A stretch of DNA of 64,000 nucleotides from Mesorhizobium sp. DCY119 (GCF_003590645.1 NZ_CP031834.1:4670001-4734000); one strand, 5' to 3'. Shown: positions 1 to 8,238, counted from the first letter of the stretch. Numbers and translations are program-made. Notes: a model not told the origin generated them from the sequence alone.

Positions 1-351
1 CACCAGCCCTTCGCGCAGCTTGAGATGGATCATCTGGTTCAGCCAGGTCTGCCCGACATTGAGGATGAGCAGCACGGCGGCGATAACGGCGAAGATTTCG
101 AGCTGATAAAAGAAGCCCTGGAGATCACGCCGCTCGAGCGCATCATAAAATGGCCGGTACCAGCGATTGAGCACGACCTGCCCTACCGCCGTGGCCACGA
201 TGACGGCAAAGATGGTGGCGCAGAGCCCCATTATAGTATTGCGCAGCGGCGACGAGCCGAACGCCCGCGTCATCATCATAAGCTGGTCGCGGAAACTTTC
301 GTCGGCGGGCGTCGGTAAGGTCGCGGCCTCTTCTTGTATCTGGTCCGCCAT
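1..351 (-). CDS. ABC transporter, SbmA/BacA-YddA-like (N-terminal part)
   Basis: Only the first 117 residues lie in the window; the reading frame runs off the left edge. It starts with a polar tail of about 35 residues, then a hydrophobic segment at about 39-60, the motif NRWYRPFYDALERRD at 62-76, and a second hydrophobic segment at about 85-100. That motif before the second membrane helix is typical of the SbmA/BacA and YddA family of fused membrane/ATPase exporters, which sit in the inner membrane and move peptides, lipids or cofactors. The ATPase half is not visible, so a BacA-like protein without an ATPase domain cannot be excluded. Start chosen at the first ATG, with the coding frame clear from there. 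Confidence 0.75.
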   Translation of the reverse strand, partial: MADQIQEEAATLPTPADESFRDQLMMMTRAFGSSPLRNTIMGLCATIFAVIVATAVGQVVLNRWYRPFYDALERRDLQGFFYQLEIFAVIAAVLLILNVGQTWLNQMIHLKLREGLV

Positions 352-529
352 CGTCGCAGATCCTTTCCTCGCAGCATCGGCTTTTGAACATAGTGCGTCG
401 GCATCGCGACGCTATTCAATCCCGGTCTTCACACCGCGATGTGATTGCGCGGAGCCATGGCATCGCGTGGATCGGATCGACGGGCAAAGCGTTACGCCTT
501 CTCCGATCACTCGATCACGGGATATCGCG

Positions 530-838
530 ATGAACACCGCAAATCTGCAACTCGAAGGCCTGTATCTGGCCATCGCTTCGATCAACAACCTGCTTGTCGC
601 CAAGGGCATGGTGAGCGTCGAGGAGATCGACACTGCCCTTCGGCGCGCCGAAGCCAACGCCACCGGCGACGAGCGTGTCGTCGAGGACATGACGCCGGCC
701 AACCGCGATGCCGTGTGTTTTCCGATCCGGCTTCTGCAGGCGGCCAACAACAGCCGGTCCGACCGCAACACGCCGACCTTCTCCGAACTCGCAAAAATGG
801 TCGGGCAGACCAAGGAGCCTTACAACGATCAGATGTGA
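530..838 (+). CDS. conserved hypothetical protein, 102 aa
   Basis: I do not recognise a named domain. The protein is small, soluble and mostly helical: the N-terminal part (LQLEGLYLAIASINNLLVAKG, split around residue 15) looks amphipathic, followed by an acidic middle and a C-terminal stretch ending in KEPYNDQM. There is no signal peptide and no membrane segment. Codon use matches the neighbours. The ATG at 530 is preferred because the upstream part of the frame does not look coding. It stands alone between the divergent transporter and the binding-protein gene. Function unknown. Confidence 0.6.
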   Translation: MNTANLQLEGLYLAIASINNLLVAKGMVSVEEIDTALRRAEANATGDERVVEDMTPANRDAVCFPIRLLQAANNSRSDRNTPTFSELAKMVGQTKEPYNDQM

Positions 839-944
839 GGCAAGCTTTTTTCCTGCCAATCAACTTGCCCGACGCGAGGTGTGATGATTTGCTGGCAGTG
901 TTTGGGAACACGAAGCGGCCGCAAGTGCCGCAGAGGAGAAAGCA

Positions 945-1722
945 ATGCGTATTTCAGGACGTCTCGCCGGCATTCTTGCAGGTGCCGCAATCACGCTGGC
1001 GGCCGGATCGGCCTTCGCCGATGAGCCCATGAAGCTGAAGATCGGCACGGAAGGCGCCTACCCGCCCTTCAACAGCATCGCCGCCGACGGTTCGCTGATC
1101 GGCTTCGACATCGACATCTCCAATGCGCTGTGCGCGCAGATGAAGGCGCAGTGCGAAATCGTCACCCAGGATTGGGACGGCATGATCCCTGCCCTGCAGG
1201 CTGGCAAGTTCGACGCCATCATCGCGTCGATGAGCATCACGGAAGAGCGCAAGAAGCAGATTTCCTTCACCAACAAATATTATGTCACGCCGCTTTCGGT
1301 GGTGGCGCTGAAGGATTCCAGCCTCTCGACGACCGACCCTGCGGCCTATTCCGGCAAGACCGTCGGCGCAGGCCTCGACGACGCAGGCCACCTATGCCGA
1401 CGAGGTCTACGGCAAGGCCGGTGCCGAGGCGAAGCTCTATCCCTCGCAGGATGAGGCGATGGCCGATCTCGCCAATGGGCGGCTCGACGCGGTGGTGGCC
1501 GATAAGTTCGTGCTGGTCGACTGGATGGACAAGACGGGCAAGGATTGCTGCAAGATGGTCGGCGATATCGAGGGCACCAATGCGCCGGCAGGCATCGGCG
1601 TGCGCCAGGCGGACAATGAGCTGCGCGAAAAGCTGAATGCCGCCATCGACGCGATTGTCGCCGACGGTACCTACGGCAAGATCGTCCAGAAGTATTTCAC
1701 TTTCGACATCTATGGCGGTTAG
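945..1722 (+). pseudogene. frameshifted periplasmic amino-acid binding protein (SBP_bac_3, ArgT/HisJ type)
   Basis: The first 145 or so codons give a Sec signal peptide (cleavage near residue 25, AFA-DEP) and the N-terminal lobe of a lysine/arginine/ornithine or histidine type binding protein, with TEGAYPPFNS and MSITEERKKQISF. The frame is then lost: at 1368-1372 the reading should be VGA-QASTTQATYADE, but two bases of an expected GCGCGC run are missing and translation continues out of frame to a stop at 1454. The rest of the family sequence (ANGRLDAVVADKFVL through the end) is intact in the next frame to 1722. This is a single net -2 indel in an otherwise full-length gene, so it is either a very young pseudogene or a sequencing error. 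No permease or ATPase genes adjoin. Confidence 0.85.
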
Positions 1723-1794
1723 GATTGCTGGCATCTACGGTGTGCGCCGGAGCGGGCACCGTAAACGGACAAAGCGCGGATAAACATTCGAAGC

Positions 1795-2202
1795 ATGACG
1801 ACATCCAGAAGCGCCAACTTCGCCTGCACCCTGCTGCTTGCCGCCACGGTCTCCGGCCAGGCACGCGCCGAGCCGGTGCAATTGCAGCGCACGATGGCCG
1901 ACGGCGTCTATCATTGCGAAGTCTATGCGCTCGGGATGTTCATCCATCTCGGCGACATCATTATAAAGGGCCCCACCTATCGCGGTCCGGCATGGTTCGA
2001 ACCCTTTGCCGGACCGTATAGATATGAAGTGACGCCCTTCGACGAGATCAACTGGTTTGGGCCGCTCGGCGGCTTCACCTCGGGCGGAAACTCCGTCGAC
2101 CTGACGCAGGTCACCGTCAACACGGAGGAGAAGGCCTCGTTCGACATCATCATGCGTGAGGCGAGCGGTAGTTTTTCCGCCACGACCTGCGAGAAGCGGT
2201 AG
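1795..2202 (+). CDS. secreted hypothetical protein, 135 aa
   Basis: The first 25 residues form a convincing Sec signal peptide (ANFACTLLLAATVSGQARA-EP). The mature part has about 110 residues, is rich in aromatic residues and glycine (HLGDIIIKGPTYRGPAW, FGPLGGFTSGG), and holds two cysteines (YHCEV near 40 and TTCEKR at the end) that could form a disulfide in the periplasm. I recognise no family. It follows the broken binding-protein gene by about 70 bases and is convergent with the Rnk-like gene downstream. A periplasmic or secreted location is inferred from the signal peptide only. Confidence 0.65.
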   Translation: MTTSRSANFACTLLLAATVSGQARAEPVQLQRTMADGVYHCEVYALGMFIHLGDIIIKGPTYRGPAWFEPFAGPYRYEVTPFDEINWFGPLGGFTSGGNSVDLTQVTVNTEEKASFDIIMREASGSFSATTCEKR

Positions 2203-2215
2203 TCGACGACTGCGC

Positions 2216-2770
2216 TTATGCGGCGGACGGCCCCGGATCGTCATCAAAGGGTGCAAGAACCCTTTCGATGGGCGTTGCCGGCAATCCCTCGGCGGAATGA
2301 ACCAGCCGCAATATGGCGCCGCGTGGCTTTGGCACCGAACCGCCAAGGCCTAGCTTCAAACCTTCCGCCTCGCGCTTGGCAGCCTCGGGCTGATAGACGA
2401 CTTCCTGAACGGTCAGCTTTTCCTCGGTCCCGTCCGCCCTACGGATGGTCATGGACTGCCCTTCGGCAAGGCCCATCAGGGCAAGGCCGCGCGGATTGGT
2501 GATCGATAGCACCGAACCGACCAGCCCGCGCAGCTCGTCATGGGCGATGATGCGTGTTTCGGCCGGGCCGTCATCGACGCGGTAGCTGACACGGCTCGAC
2601 AGCGTGACGACCATCGGTGGGATATCGTCCCGGAACATGACGCTCGCGCCGTCGATCTTGCGCTTGAGGATTTCGGCGATCGGCTCGTCACGCCCGAGGC
2701 AGCGCTCCAGCATGACTTCGAGGATCGTGTAATCCTTGGTCGTCAGCAGGCAGGTTTCTCCATTCGACAT
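2216..2770 (-). CDS. GreA/GreB C-terminal domain protein, Rnk-like (nucleoside diphosphate kinase regulator type)
   Basis: The protein has 184 residues. The N-terminal third is helical and acidic (TILEVMLERCLGRDEPIAEILKRK), and the middle has the GreA/GreB C-terminal FKBP-like fold: VSYRVDDG, then SVLSITNPRGLALMGLAEGQ, where the last part is the conserved 'P.G.AL.G...G' signature. Proteins of this build bind RNA polymerase (Rnk) and compete with Gre factors. Unlike the neighbour at 2920-3375, it has a C-terminal extension of about 60 residues. The two genes are on the same strand, 149 bases apart, and look like diverged paralogs. The exact partner is unknown. Confidence 0.75.
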   Translation of the reverse strand: MSNGETCLLTTKDYTILEVMLERCLGRDEPIAEILKRKIDGASVMFRDDIPPMVVTLSSRVSYRVDDGPAETRIIAHDELRGLVGSVLSITNPRGLALMGLAEGQSMTIRRADGTEEKLTVQEVVYQPEAAKREAEGLKLGLGGSVPKPRGAILRLVHSAEGLPATPIERVLAPFDDDPGPSAA

Positions 2771-2841
2771 GGCAAATCTCCAGCCGAACCGTTTTCACCC
2801 GGTTTCGGCTTCAAGTGTTGTGCTTGAGTTCGAAAGACGCT

Positions 2842-2876
2842 CCCCTGGACCGGACGCGATTTGTCCGGAGCAGGGG
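2842..2876 (-). terminator. hairpin between the two Rnk-like genes
   Basis: Nested inverted repeats CCCCTG/CAGGGG (outer) and CCGGAC/GTCCGG (inner, loop GCGATTT) sit in the gap after the 2920-3375 gene on the minus strand. No clear U-run follows, so it may be a weak or factor-assisted terminator, or an RNA-processing structure. Confidence 0.4.
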
Positions 2877-2919
2877 CTAGAATCCTGCGACGAGATTGCC
2901 TGAGCGGTGGATCATGCCG

Positions 2920-3375
2920 TCACGCCCGGTCCGACGCCGCGGCCAGCGCCGCCGTTTCGGAAGGAGCCGGCGCACCGGGTTTTCTCACGTCGAGCACTTC
3001 GAGTTCGTGCGTGCGCCCGTCGCGGGCCGTCCACGAGATCGACTGCCCGGGCGAAAGCCCGATCAGCGCCGTGCCGATCGGGGTGAGGATGGAGATTTTG
3101 CCCTGCGCGATGTCGGCATCGCCGGGGAATACCAACGTCACCGTCTTTGCCTCGCCGGTGTCCGGCTTGAACGTCACGGCCGAGCCCATGCGGGCGACGT
3201 CGTCGGGAATGGAGCCGTCGGCCACGACGCGCGCGCGGTCGAGTTCAAGCAGCAATTCCTCCGAGACTTCCGGATTGCGCTCTGCCATCGCATTGGCAAA
3301 AGCGATGAGCTTAGAATGATCGGAGGCGCCGATCCTGATATTGGGCTTGCGCCGCGCCCTGGTCTTTTCCTGCAT
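2920..3375 (-). CDS. rnk: nucleoside diphosphate kinase regulator (Rnk), GreA/GreB family
   Basis: The 151-residue protein matches Rnk in length and layout: a short basic start (MQEKTRARRKPNIRIG), a helical arm (HSKLIAFANAMAERNPEVSEELLLELDRA), and a GreA/GreB C-terminal domain with ISILTPIGTALIGLSPGQSI, the family signature. Rnk binds in the secondary channel region of RNA polymerase and lacks the acidic coiled-coil tip of Gre factors, so it is not expected to stimulate transcript cleavage. The start at 3375 is followed by a basic tail common in alphaproteobacterial members. A second, longer paralog lies directly downstream. The name rests on family resemblance, not on a demonstrated effect on Ndk. 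Confidence 0.8.
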   Translation of the reverse strand: MQEKTRARRKPNIRIGASDHSKLIAFANAMAERNPEVSEELLLELDRARVVADGSIPDDVARMGSAVTFKPDTGEAKTVTLVFPGDADIAQGKISILTPIGTALIGLSPGQSISWTARDGRTHELEVLDVRKPGAPAPSETAALAAASDRA

Positions 3376-3700
3376 TTTATTACCTGTGCTTGTGACCGCG
3401 ACGGAATCCGGCTCTCGGACTTCGACGTGCGGTGCCGATTTCCGGCAGTATCAATGATGTTGGAAGCGCCGATGCCGCAGATTCAGAAAATGGGATGCTG
3501 CGGAAAAGTGTCGTACCGCCCCGCGGCTCGGGGGCGCATGGCAGCCGAGCCGGGGGTCAGCGTCCCGCGATGGGGCACACCCGCTGAAAAAACTTGAATC
3601 GTGTTTCGGCTGCGATCGACATGCCACGATAGTCCCGAAACTTCTCATGTAAGTCAAGCAACCGTCCAATCCCTCATTCGACGGGTGCTTGAAAAGGCCC
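3376..3700. other. intergenic region with one terminator-like hairpin
   Basis: No credible gene. It holds the 5' side of the Rnk gene and the 3' side of the acetyltransferase gene, both on the minus strand. CGGCTCGG at 3524-3531 and CCGAGCCG at 3545-3552 form an 8-bp stem with a 13-base loop, a candidate terminator for the acetyltransferase transcript, although no U-run follows. Confidence 0.4.
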
Positions 3701-4237
3701 TCACCCTCTTTCGAAGAGCAGCGTCGGCGAGCCCTTGTAAGTCGTCCTCGCCGCCTCGCGATAACCGAATTTTTGCGCGATGCGGATCGACGCGACATTT
3801 TCGGGATCGATGATGCAGACGGTTTTCGCCCCGCCGAAATGCCGGTCGGCCCATTCATGCATGGCGCCGACGACCTCCGTCGCAAAACCCTTGCCATGCA
3901 CGTCGGACACGAAACCCCAGCCGGCTTCGGGCAGGCCTTCGATCGAAGGCTCCATCTTGCGCTTGGCATCCTGGAAGCCCGCCCCGCCGAGAAAACGGCC
4001 GGTTCCCTTTTCCTCGACCACCCAATAGCCGAAGCCGAGCAACTGCCAGTGCCCAAGATAGCGCAGCATGCGCGCCCACACGTCTTCGCGCGGCAGCGGC
4101 TGGCCGGTGATGAAGCGCGTATGGAGCGGATCGGTCCACATCGCCACGAAACCGTCGAAGTCCGACAGCCTGTGCCCGCGCAGGATGGTGCGGGGTGTTT
4201 CGATGACGGGGATTTCGGTGGCGGGCAGATCGGTCAT
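3701..4237 (-). CDS. GNAT family N-acetyltransferase (RimJ/RimL type)
   Basis: The 178-residue protein begins with the pattern seen in RimJ/RimL-like acetyltransferases (IETPRTILRGHRLSDFDGF), followed by the strand FGYWVVEEKGTGRFLGGAGF, the acetyl-CoA binding loop region (GKGFATEVV near residue 116) and the terminal ENVASIRIAQKFGYRE motif. These enzymes transfer acetyl groups from acetyl-CoA to amines on proteins or small molecules; the substrate here cannot be told. The ATG at 4237 is preferred over an upstream ATG at 4342 because the extra 35 residues are not family-like and run into a repeat. Confidence 0.85.
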   Translation of the reverse strand: MTDLPATEIPVIETPRTILRGHRLSDFDGFVAMWTDPLHTRFITGQPLPREDVWARMLRYLGHWQLLGFGYWVVEEKGTGRFLGGAGFQDAKRKMEPSIEGLPEAGWGFVSDVHGKGFATEVVGAMHEWADRHFGGAKTVCIIDPENVASIRIAQKFGYREAARTTYKGSPTLLFERG

Positions 4238-4357
4238 GTCGATTCCGGATGTTTGTAGGGGAAGCCGTAGCATGGGTCGTGGCGACTGAATGAGGCCACG
4301 GTGGCGATCAGTTTTCTTCCAGCGGTTACAATAGCGGGCCATCGAGTGACGGCTACA

Positions 4358-4495
4358 CCCCCACCCCTAACCCCTCCCCACAAGGGGGAGGGGGACGATT
4401 TCGTCGCCGTTGCCACCAGAAACGGTGAAGATTGGCGCTAAGCGGCGATGCAGCAAATTCCCCTCCCCCTTGTGGGGAGGGGTTAGGGGTGGGGG
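4358..4495. repeat. G/C-run inverted repeat pair in a 347-base intergenic region
   Basis: Positions 4358-4393 and 4460-4495 are exact reverse complements (36 bases each), made of C and G runs split by TAA and ACAA, separated by 66 bases. The flanking stretch 4238-4584 contains no gene apart from the ribosome binding region for the DUF2214 gene. Such C-run/G-run palindromic elements recur between genes of rhizobia; related but shorter forms occur at 13590-13610, 13710-13730, 60380-60400 and 60580-60600 in this window. Confidence 0.8.
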
Positions 4496-4584
4496 TCGTC
4501 CCGCCAAGCCCGCTTGACCCCACCCTCAATTTCCGTACCTGTACGCAGCAGGCAAATCTCTCCCGGCACCGGAAAGAACCACCC

Positions 4585-5040
4585 ATGGAAACCACCGACC
4601 TGCTTCTCGCTATCGTCCATCACATCCTGGTCTTCTCGGTCGCGGCGCTGATTGCGTGCGAATCCGTTCTGACGCGTGGCGAACTGTCCGCCGCTGCCAT
4701 CAAGCGGCTCGCCGGGCTCGACCGTCATTATGGCATCCTCGCCATGCTGGTCATCATCGTCGGCGTAGGCCGCGTCTTTTACGGCATGAAAGGTTGGGAG
4801 TTCTACGTCTACAACTGGGTCTTCTGGGCCAAGATGGTTTCGTTCCTCGCGGTCGGCCTCTTGTCGATCATCCCGACCATGCGCTTCCTGTCATGGAACA
4901 GGCAGGCGAGCGCTAACGCGAATTTCACCGTGCCGGCGGCCGAACTCTCCTCGGTGCGATTCTACCTGCGCGCGGAGATGGTCGGCATCGTCCTGATCCT
5001 GATCTTCGCCGCTGCCATGGCGCGCGGCTACGGCTACTGA
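4585..5040 (+). CDS. DUF2214 family integral membrane protein
   Basis: The 151-residue protein has four hydrophobic segments at about 6-24, 49-67, 78-98 and 127-147, with the YGILAMLVIIVGVGRVFYGMKGWEFY region (split near residue 60) characteristic of DUF2214. It is an inner-membrane protein of unknown role. Start ATG at 4585 follows AAAGAACC. Its last seven bases overlap the end of nth on the opposite strand, so the two genes converge tail to tail. Confidence 0.85.
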   Translation: METTDLLLAIVHHILVFSVAALIACESVLTRGELSAAAIKRLAGLDRHYGILAMLVIIVGVGRVFYGMKGWEFYVYNWVFWAKMVSFLAVGLLSIIPTMRFLSWNRQASANANFTVPAAELSSVRFYLRAEMVGIVLILIFAAAMARGYGY

Positions 5041-5807
5041 GCAGCCGCCAGCGGCTCGATCGGCACCAGCGGCGCGGGAATATCAGTCGTCTTTTCCGCC
5101 GACTTGCAGATGTCGGCGATGACGCACATCGGGCAATCCGGCTTGCGCGCCTTGCAGACATAGCGCCCATGCAGGATCAGCCAGTGATGGGCGTGGCGCA
5201 TATATTCGTCCGGAATGACCTTCATAAGCCCCGCCTCGACCTGTTCCGGCGTCTTGCCGGGAGCCAGGCCGATCCGGTTGCCGATGCGGAAAATATGCGT
5301 GTCGACCGCCATTGTGTGCTGGCCGAAAGCCATGTTGAGCACGACATTGGCGGTCTTTCGCCCTACCCCCGGCAGCTCGACAAGCTGGTCGCGGTTATCG
5401 GGAACCTCGCCGCCATGATCGCGAATCAGCGCCTGCGAAAGCGCGATCACATTCTTGGCCTTGTTGCGCCAAAGCCCGATGGTGCGGATGTATTCACCCA
5501 CCCTCGCCTCGCCCAGCGCCAGCATCTTCTGCGGCGTATCGGCGATTGCAAACAGCGCCCGCGTCGCCTTGTTGACGCCGATATCGGTCGCCTGCGCCGA
5601 AAGCACCACCGCCACCAGCAGCGTGAAGGCATTCACATGCTCAAGCTCGCCCTTGGGCTCCGGGCGCTGCACGGCAAAGCGCCGGAAAATCTCGTGCACT
5701 TCAGCCGGTGAATAAATACAGGCAGGTTTTCTTGAGGCGCGGCGCGGCTTCGCGCCCGGCTGCGGCTTTTTGGGCTTAACCTGATCTTTGGGCTTGGGGT
5801 TCGTCAT
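5034..5807 (-). CDS. nth: endonuclease III (DNA glycosylase/AP lyase)
   Basis: A 257-residue base-excision repair enzyme that removes oxidised pyrimidines and nicks the abasic site. The helix-hairpin-helix LPGVGRKTANVV carries the catalytic lysine, AVDTHIFRIGNRIG carries the catalytic aspartate, and the C-terminus has the iron-sulfur loop C-x6-C-x2-C-x5-C (CKARKPDCPMCVIADIC). The first 35 residues are a lysine/proline-rich tail (KPKDQVKPKKPQPGAK) beyond the usual length, common in rhizobial Nth. The ATG at 5807 is preferred over one at 5849 because the latter overlaps the divergent DUF2244 gene start. Confidence 0.95.
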   Translation of the reverse strand: MTNPKPKDQVKPKKPQPGAKPRRASRKPACIYSPAEVHEIFRRFAVQRPEPKGELEHVNAFTLLVAVVLSAQATDIGVNKATRALFAIADTPQKMLALGEARVGEYIRTIGLWRNKAKNVIALSQALIRDHGGEVPDNRDQLVELPGVGRKTANVVLNMAFGQHTMAVDTHIFRIGNRIGLAPGKTPEQVEAGLMKVIPDEYMRHAHHWLILHGRYVCKARKPDCPMCVIADICKSAEKTTDIPAPLVPIEPLAAAQ

Positions 5808-5829
5808 CGTCTTCCTATAATCTGGAGCG

Positions 5830-6324
5830 ATGAGCGAGACAAACGCCATATCCGCCGCCGATCAGCCCTTCTTTCAGGCGCTGCTGATGCCGCACCGGTC
5901 GCTCGGCCGCACCGGCTTCCTGATCCTTATGGGCGCGCTGTCCTTCGGCTGGCTTGCCACCGGCGCCTTCTTCCTGTCCCGAGGCGCATGGCCGGTCTTC
6001 GGCTTTTTCGGCCTCGACATTCTCGCCGTCTACATCGCCTTCAAGTTGAACTACCGCGCCGCCCGCGCCCGCGAAGAGGTGACGGTTTCGCGCACCAGCC
6101 TCGATATCCGCAAGACAGCACCCTCCGGCCGCATCGAAGACCACCACTTCAACCCGTTCTGGGCGCGATTCTCGGTCGCCCGTCACGACGAGATCGGCAT
6201 CACCGGCATGGCAGTCGATGGCCAGGGGCAGCATGTGCCGATCGGCAGTTTTCTCAACCCCGACGACCGCGAGAGTTTTGCTAGCGCCTTTTCGCGGGCC
6301 TTGGCGAAAGCCAAGGGGCGGTAG
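5830..6324 (+). CDS. DUF2244 domain membrane protein
   Basis: A 164-residue protein with two adjacent membrane segments at about 29-49 and 54-74, followed by a cytoplasmic domain with NPFWARFSV and VPIGSFLNPDDRESFA, the hallmark of DUF2244. Function is unknown. It diverges from nth with only 22 bases between the start codons, an arrangement common in Rhizobiales, so the two promoters must overlap each other's coding sequence or lie in this short gap. Confidence 0.85.
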   Translation: MSETNAISAADQPFFQALLMPHRSLGRTGFLILMGALSFGWLATGAFFLSRGAWPVFGFFGLDILAVYIAFKLNYRAARAREEVTVSRTSLDIRKTAPSGRIEDHHFNPFWARFSVARHDEIGITGMAVDGQGQHVPIGSFLNPDDRESFASAFSRALAKAKGR

Positions 6325-6333
6325 CTGCCCGAA

Positions 6334-7149
6334 TCAAAACCGGTACCGCAGCAGCCTGCCGACCCGCCGCAGCGGCGGAAAGAAGTTCCAGAGGAAGATG
6401 ATCCATTGGGACGACCAGCTCATACGAGAGACATGTTCGGGCTTGTAGGCAGAAACCTCCTCGATCAGCTCGAGACCGGGCGCTGCCTTTTCCAGATCGC
6501 GCGGATCGTTGATCGCCCAATGGAGTTCGGCTCCGGTAAGGCGAACCGAAGGCGTGAGGCTCACCAGCTTGAGGCCGAGATCGCTATAGGCGTCGCCGAT
6601 GATCTCACCGCTCGCCAGATGCGAAACCAGCCGCGTGAACAGTTTTGGTCCCTCCTCGGCCGGCAGATAAGGCGTGATCCCCTCGGCCACCACCATGGCC
6701 GGACGGTCGCGGGGCACCTGATCCAGCCAGGCCGGGTCTGTCACTGACGAGGCGACCAGATGGTAGTTTTTGCGTGAGGGATAAAGCTTGCGCCGAAGCG
6801 CGATCACTTCCGGGTAATCCACATCGTACCATTCGATCCCGGCGGGTGGATCGATGCGGAAGACGCGCGTATCGAGGCCGCAGCCGATATGCAGCACGAT
6901 CGCATTCGGGGTTTTGGCCGTGAAATCCATGACCCACTCGTCCAGCGTCTTGGCCCGGATCGCCAGCCCTACGCCGAGATCGTGGTCGACCTTCAGCCTG
7001 GCAAAGTCATAGTCGATCTTGCCGACCGCCTCGTCGGCAAAACGGTCCTGAAGCAGCGAATCGGGCTGCCTGCTTTCCAGCGCCTTGCCGTACAAGGTGA
7101 TGAGCAGGGTTTCCTTTTCCTTCGTCAGGGTGACTTTTTCGCGTCCCAT
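6334..7149 (-). CDS. class I SAM-dependent methyltransferase, leucine carboxyl methyltransferase (PPM1/LCMT) family
   Basis: A 271-residue enzyme. It opens with VTLTKEKETLLITLYGKA, then has the SAM-binding stretch VLHIGCGLDTRVFRID and the acidic loop WYDVDYPEVIALRRKLYP that defines the LCMT/PPM1-like family in bacteria. GITPYLPAEEG matches the family's third motif. Bacterial members methylate unknown O-targets, often linked to polyketides or small molecules. The ATG at 7149 has a strong GGAGGAAAG ribosome binding site; an open frame continues upstream to 7671 but that part overlaps the divergent gene. Confidence 0.85.
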   Translation of the reverse strand: MGREKVTLTKEKETLLITLYGKALESRQPDSLLQDRFADEAVGKIDYDFARLKVDHDLGVGLAIRAKTLDEWVMDFTAKTPNAIVLHIGCGLDTRVFRIDPPAGIEWYDVDYPEVIALRRKLYPSRKNYHLVASSVTDPAWLDQVPRDRPAMVVAEGITPYLPAEEGPKLFTRLVSHLASGEIIGDAYSDLGLKLVSLTPSVRLTGAELHWAINDPRDLEKAAPGLELIEEVSAYKPEHVSRMSWSSQWIIFLWNFFPPLRRVGRLLRYRF

Positions 7150-7263
7150 CTTTCCTCCCGATGTCGCGGCCAGTGTTATCTGGCCCCGGCAAGGCACCAC
7201 GGCAAGTTTCGGGTGGTGCGACGGCCCCGTCTGCACGATATTCACCGGCAAGGAGACAATGTC

Positions 7264-8154
7264 ATGAACGCTCAGACATCGATGAAACTTTCGCCGGTTC
7301 TTCAGCGCGAAATCACGCCAGAAGGCAGCGATTACGAGACCGTTCGCCGGGTGATCGAGAAGATCAGCCTCGACTATCGCGACCAGCCGTCGCTGGAAAC
7401 GCTGGCGGAAGAAGTCGGCGAGACGCCGCCCGGCCTGCAAAAGCTGTTCACCCGCTGGGCCGGCCTGTCGCCAAAGGGCTTTCTGCAGGCGGTGACGCTG
7501 GACCATGCGCGCCGGTTGCTCGATTCGGGCATGCCGCTGCTCGAAACAGCCTTCGAAGTCGGCATGTCCGGCCCCAGCCGGCTGCACGATCTGTTCGTCA
7601 CCCATGAGGCGATGTCGCCCGGCGACTACAAGACCCGCGGTGCCGGCCTCACCATCCGCTACGGCCACCACATCTCGCCCTTCGGCGTGGCACTCATCAT
7701 GGTCACCGACCGTGGCCTCGCCGGCCTGGCCTTCAACGACGCCGGCAATGAGCGGGCAGCCTTCGTCGACATGTCGAGCCGCTGGCCGAACGCCACATAT
7801 ATAGAAGACATGTCCGCCACCGCGCCCTATGCCGCGCGCATCTTCGACCCGGCGCAGTGGCGGGCGGAAAACCCGCTGCGCGTCGTCATGATCGGCACGG
7901 ACTTCCAGCTCCGCGTCTGGGACGCGCTGTTGAAAATCCCGATGGGCAAGGCATGCAGCTATTCCGACATCGCATCAGGCATCGGCACGCCGGCGGCCAG
8001 CCGCGCTGTGGGTGCTGCGGTTGGTGCCAACCCGCTGTCCTTCGTCGTGCCCTGCCACCGCGTCGTCGGCAAGTCCGGCGCGCTGACCGGCTATCACTGG
8101 GGCCTCACCCGCAAGCGGGCGATCCTCGGCTGGGAGGTGGGGCAGCTTTCGTGA
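7264..8154 (+). CDS. AraC-type HTH fused to O6-methylguanine-DNA methyltransferase (Ada C-terminal half)
   Basis: A 296-residue protein. Residues about 20-110 form an AraC-type double helix-turn-helix (SLETLAEEVGETPPGLQKLF and GPSRLHDLFVTHEAMSPGDY), and residues about 125-290 the methyltransferase, with the acceptor cysteine C264 in PCHRV. It repairs O6-methylguanine by suicide transfer of the methyl group. The N-terminal zinc/cysteine domain through which E. coli Ada senses phosphotriester damage is missing, so self-activation by that route is not expected. It diverges from the methyltransferase gene (114-base gap). Confidence 0.92.
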   Translation: MNAQTSMKLSPVLQREITPEGSDYETVRRVIEKISLDYRDQPSLETLAEEVGETPPGLQKLFTRWAGLSPKGFLQAVTLDHARRLLDSGMPLLETAFEVGMSGPSRLHDLFVTHEAMSPGDYKTRGAGLTIRYGHHISPFGVALIMVTDRGLAGLAFNDAGNERAAFVDMSSRWPNATYIEDMSATAPYAARIFDPAQWRAENPLRVVMIGTDFQLRVWDALLKIPMGKACSYSDIASGIGTPAASRAVGAAVGANPLSFVVPCHRVVGKSGALTGYHWGLTRKRAILGWEVGQLS

Positions 8155-8238
8155 AAGGCGTGAGATAGCCCCAGCCTGCGTATTTCAATATCCTTCCAAA
8201 CGGATTAGCTTCCCGCGAAATTCGCAGGAGGCTTTTTC

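Noticed and set aside
945-1722. Programmed frameshifting in the binding-protein gene
   Set aside because: There is no slippery heptamer or stimulatory structure at 1366-1372, and binding proteins are not known to use it; a simple 2-base deletion explains the pattern.
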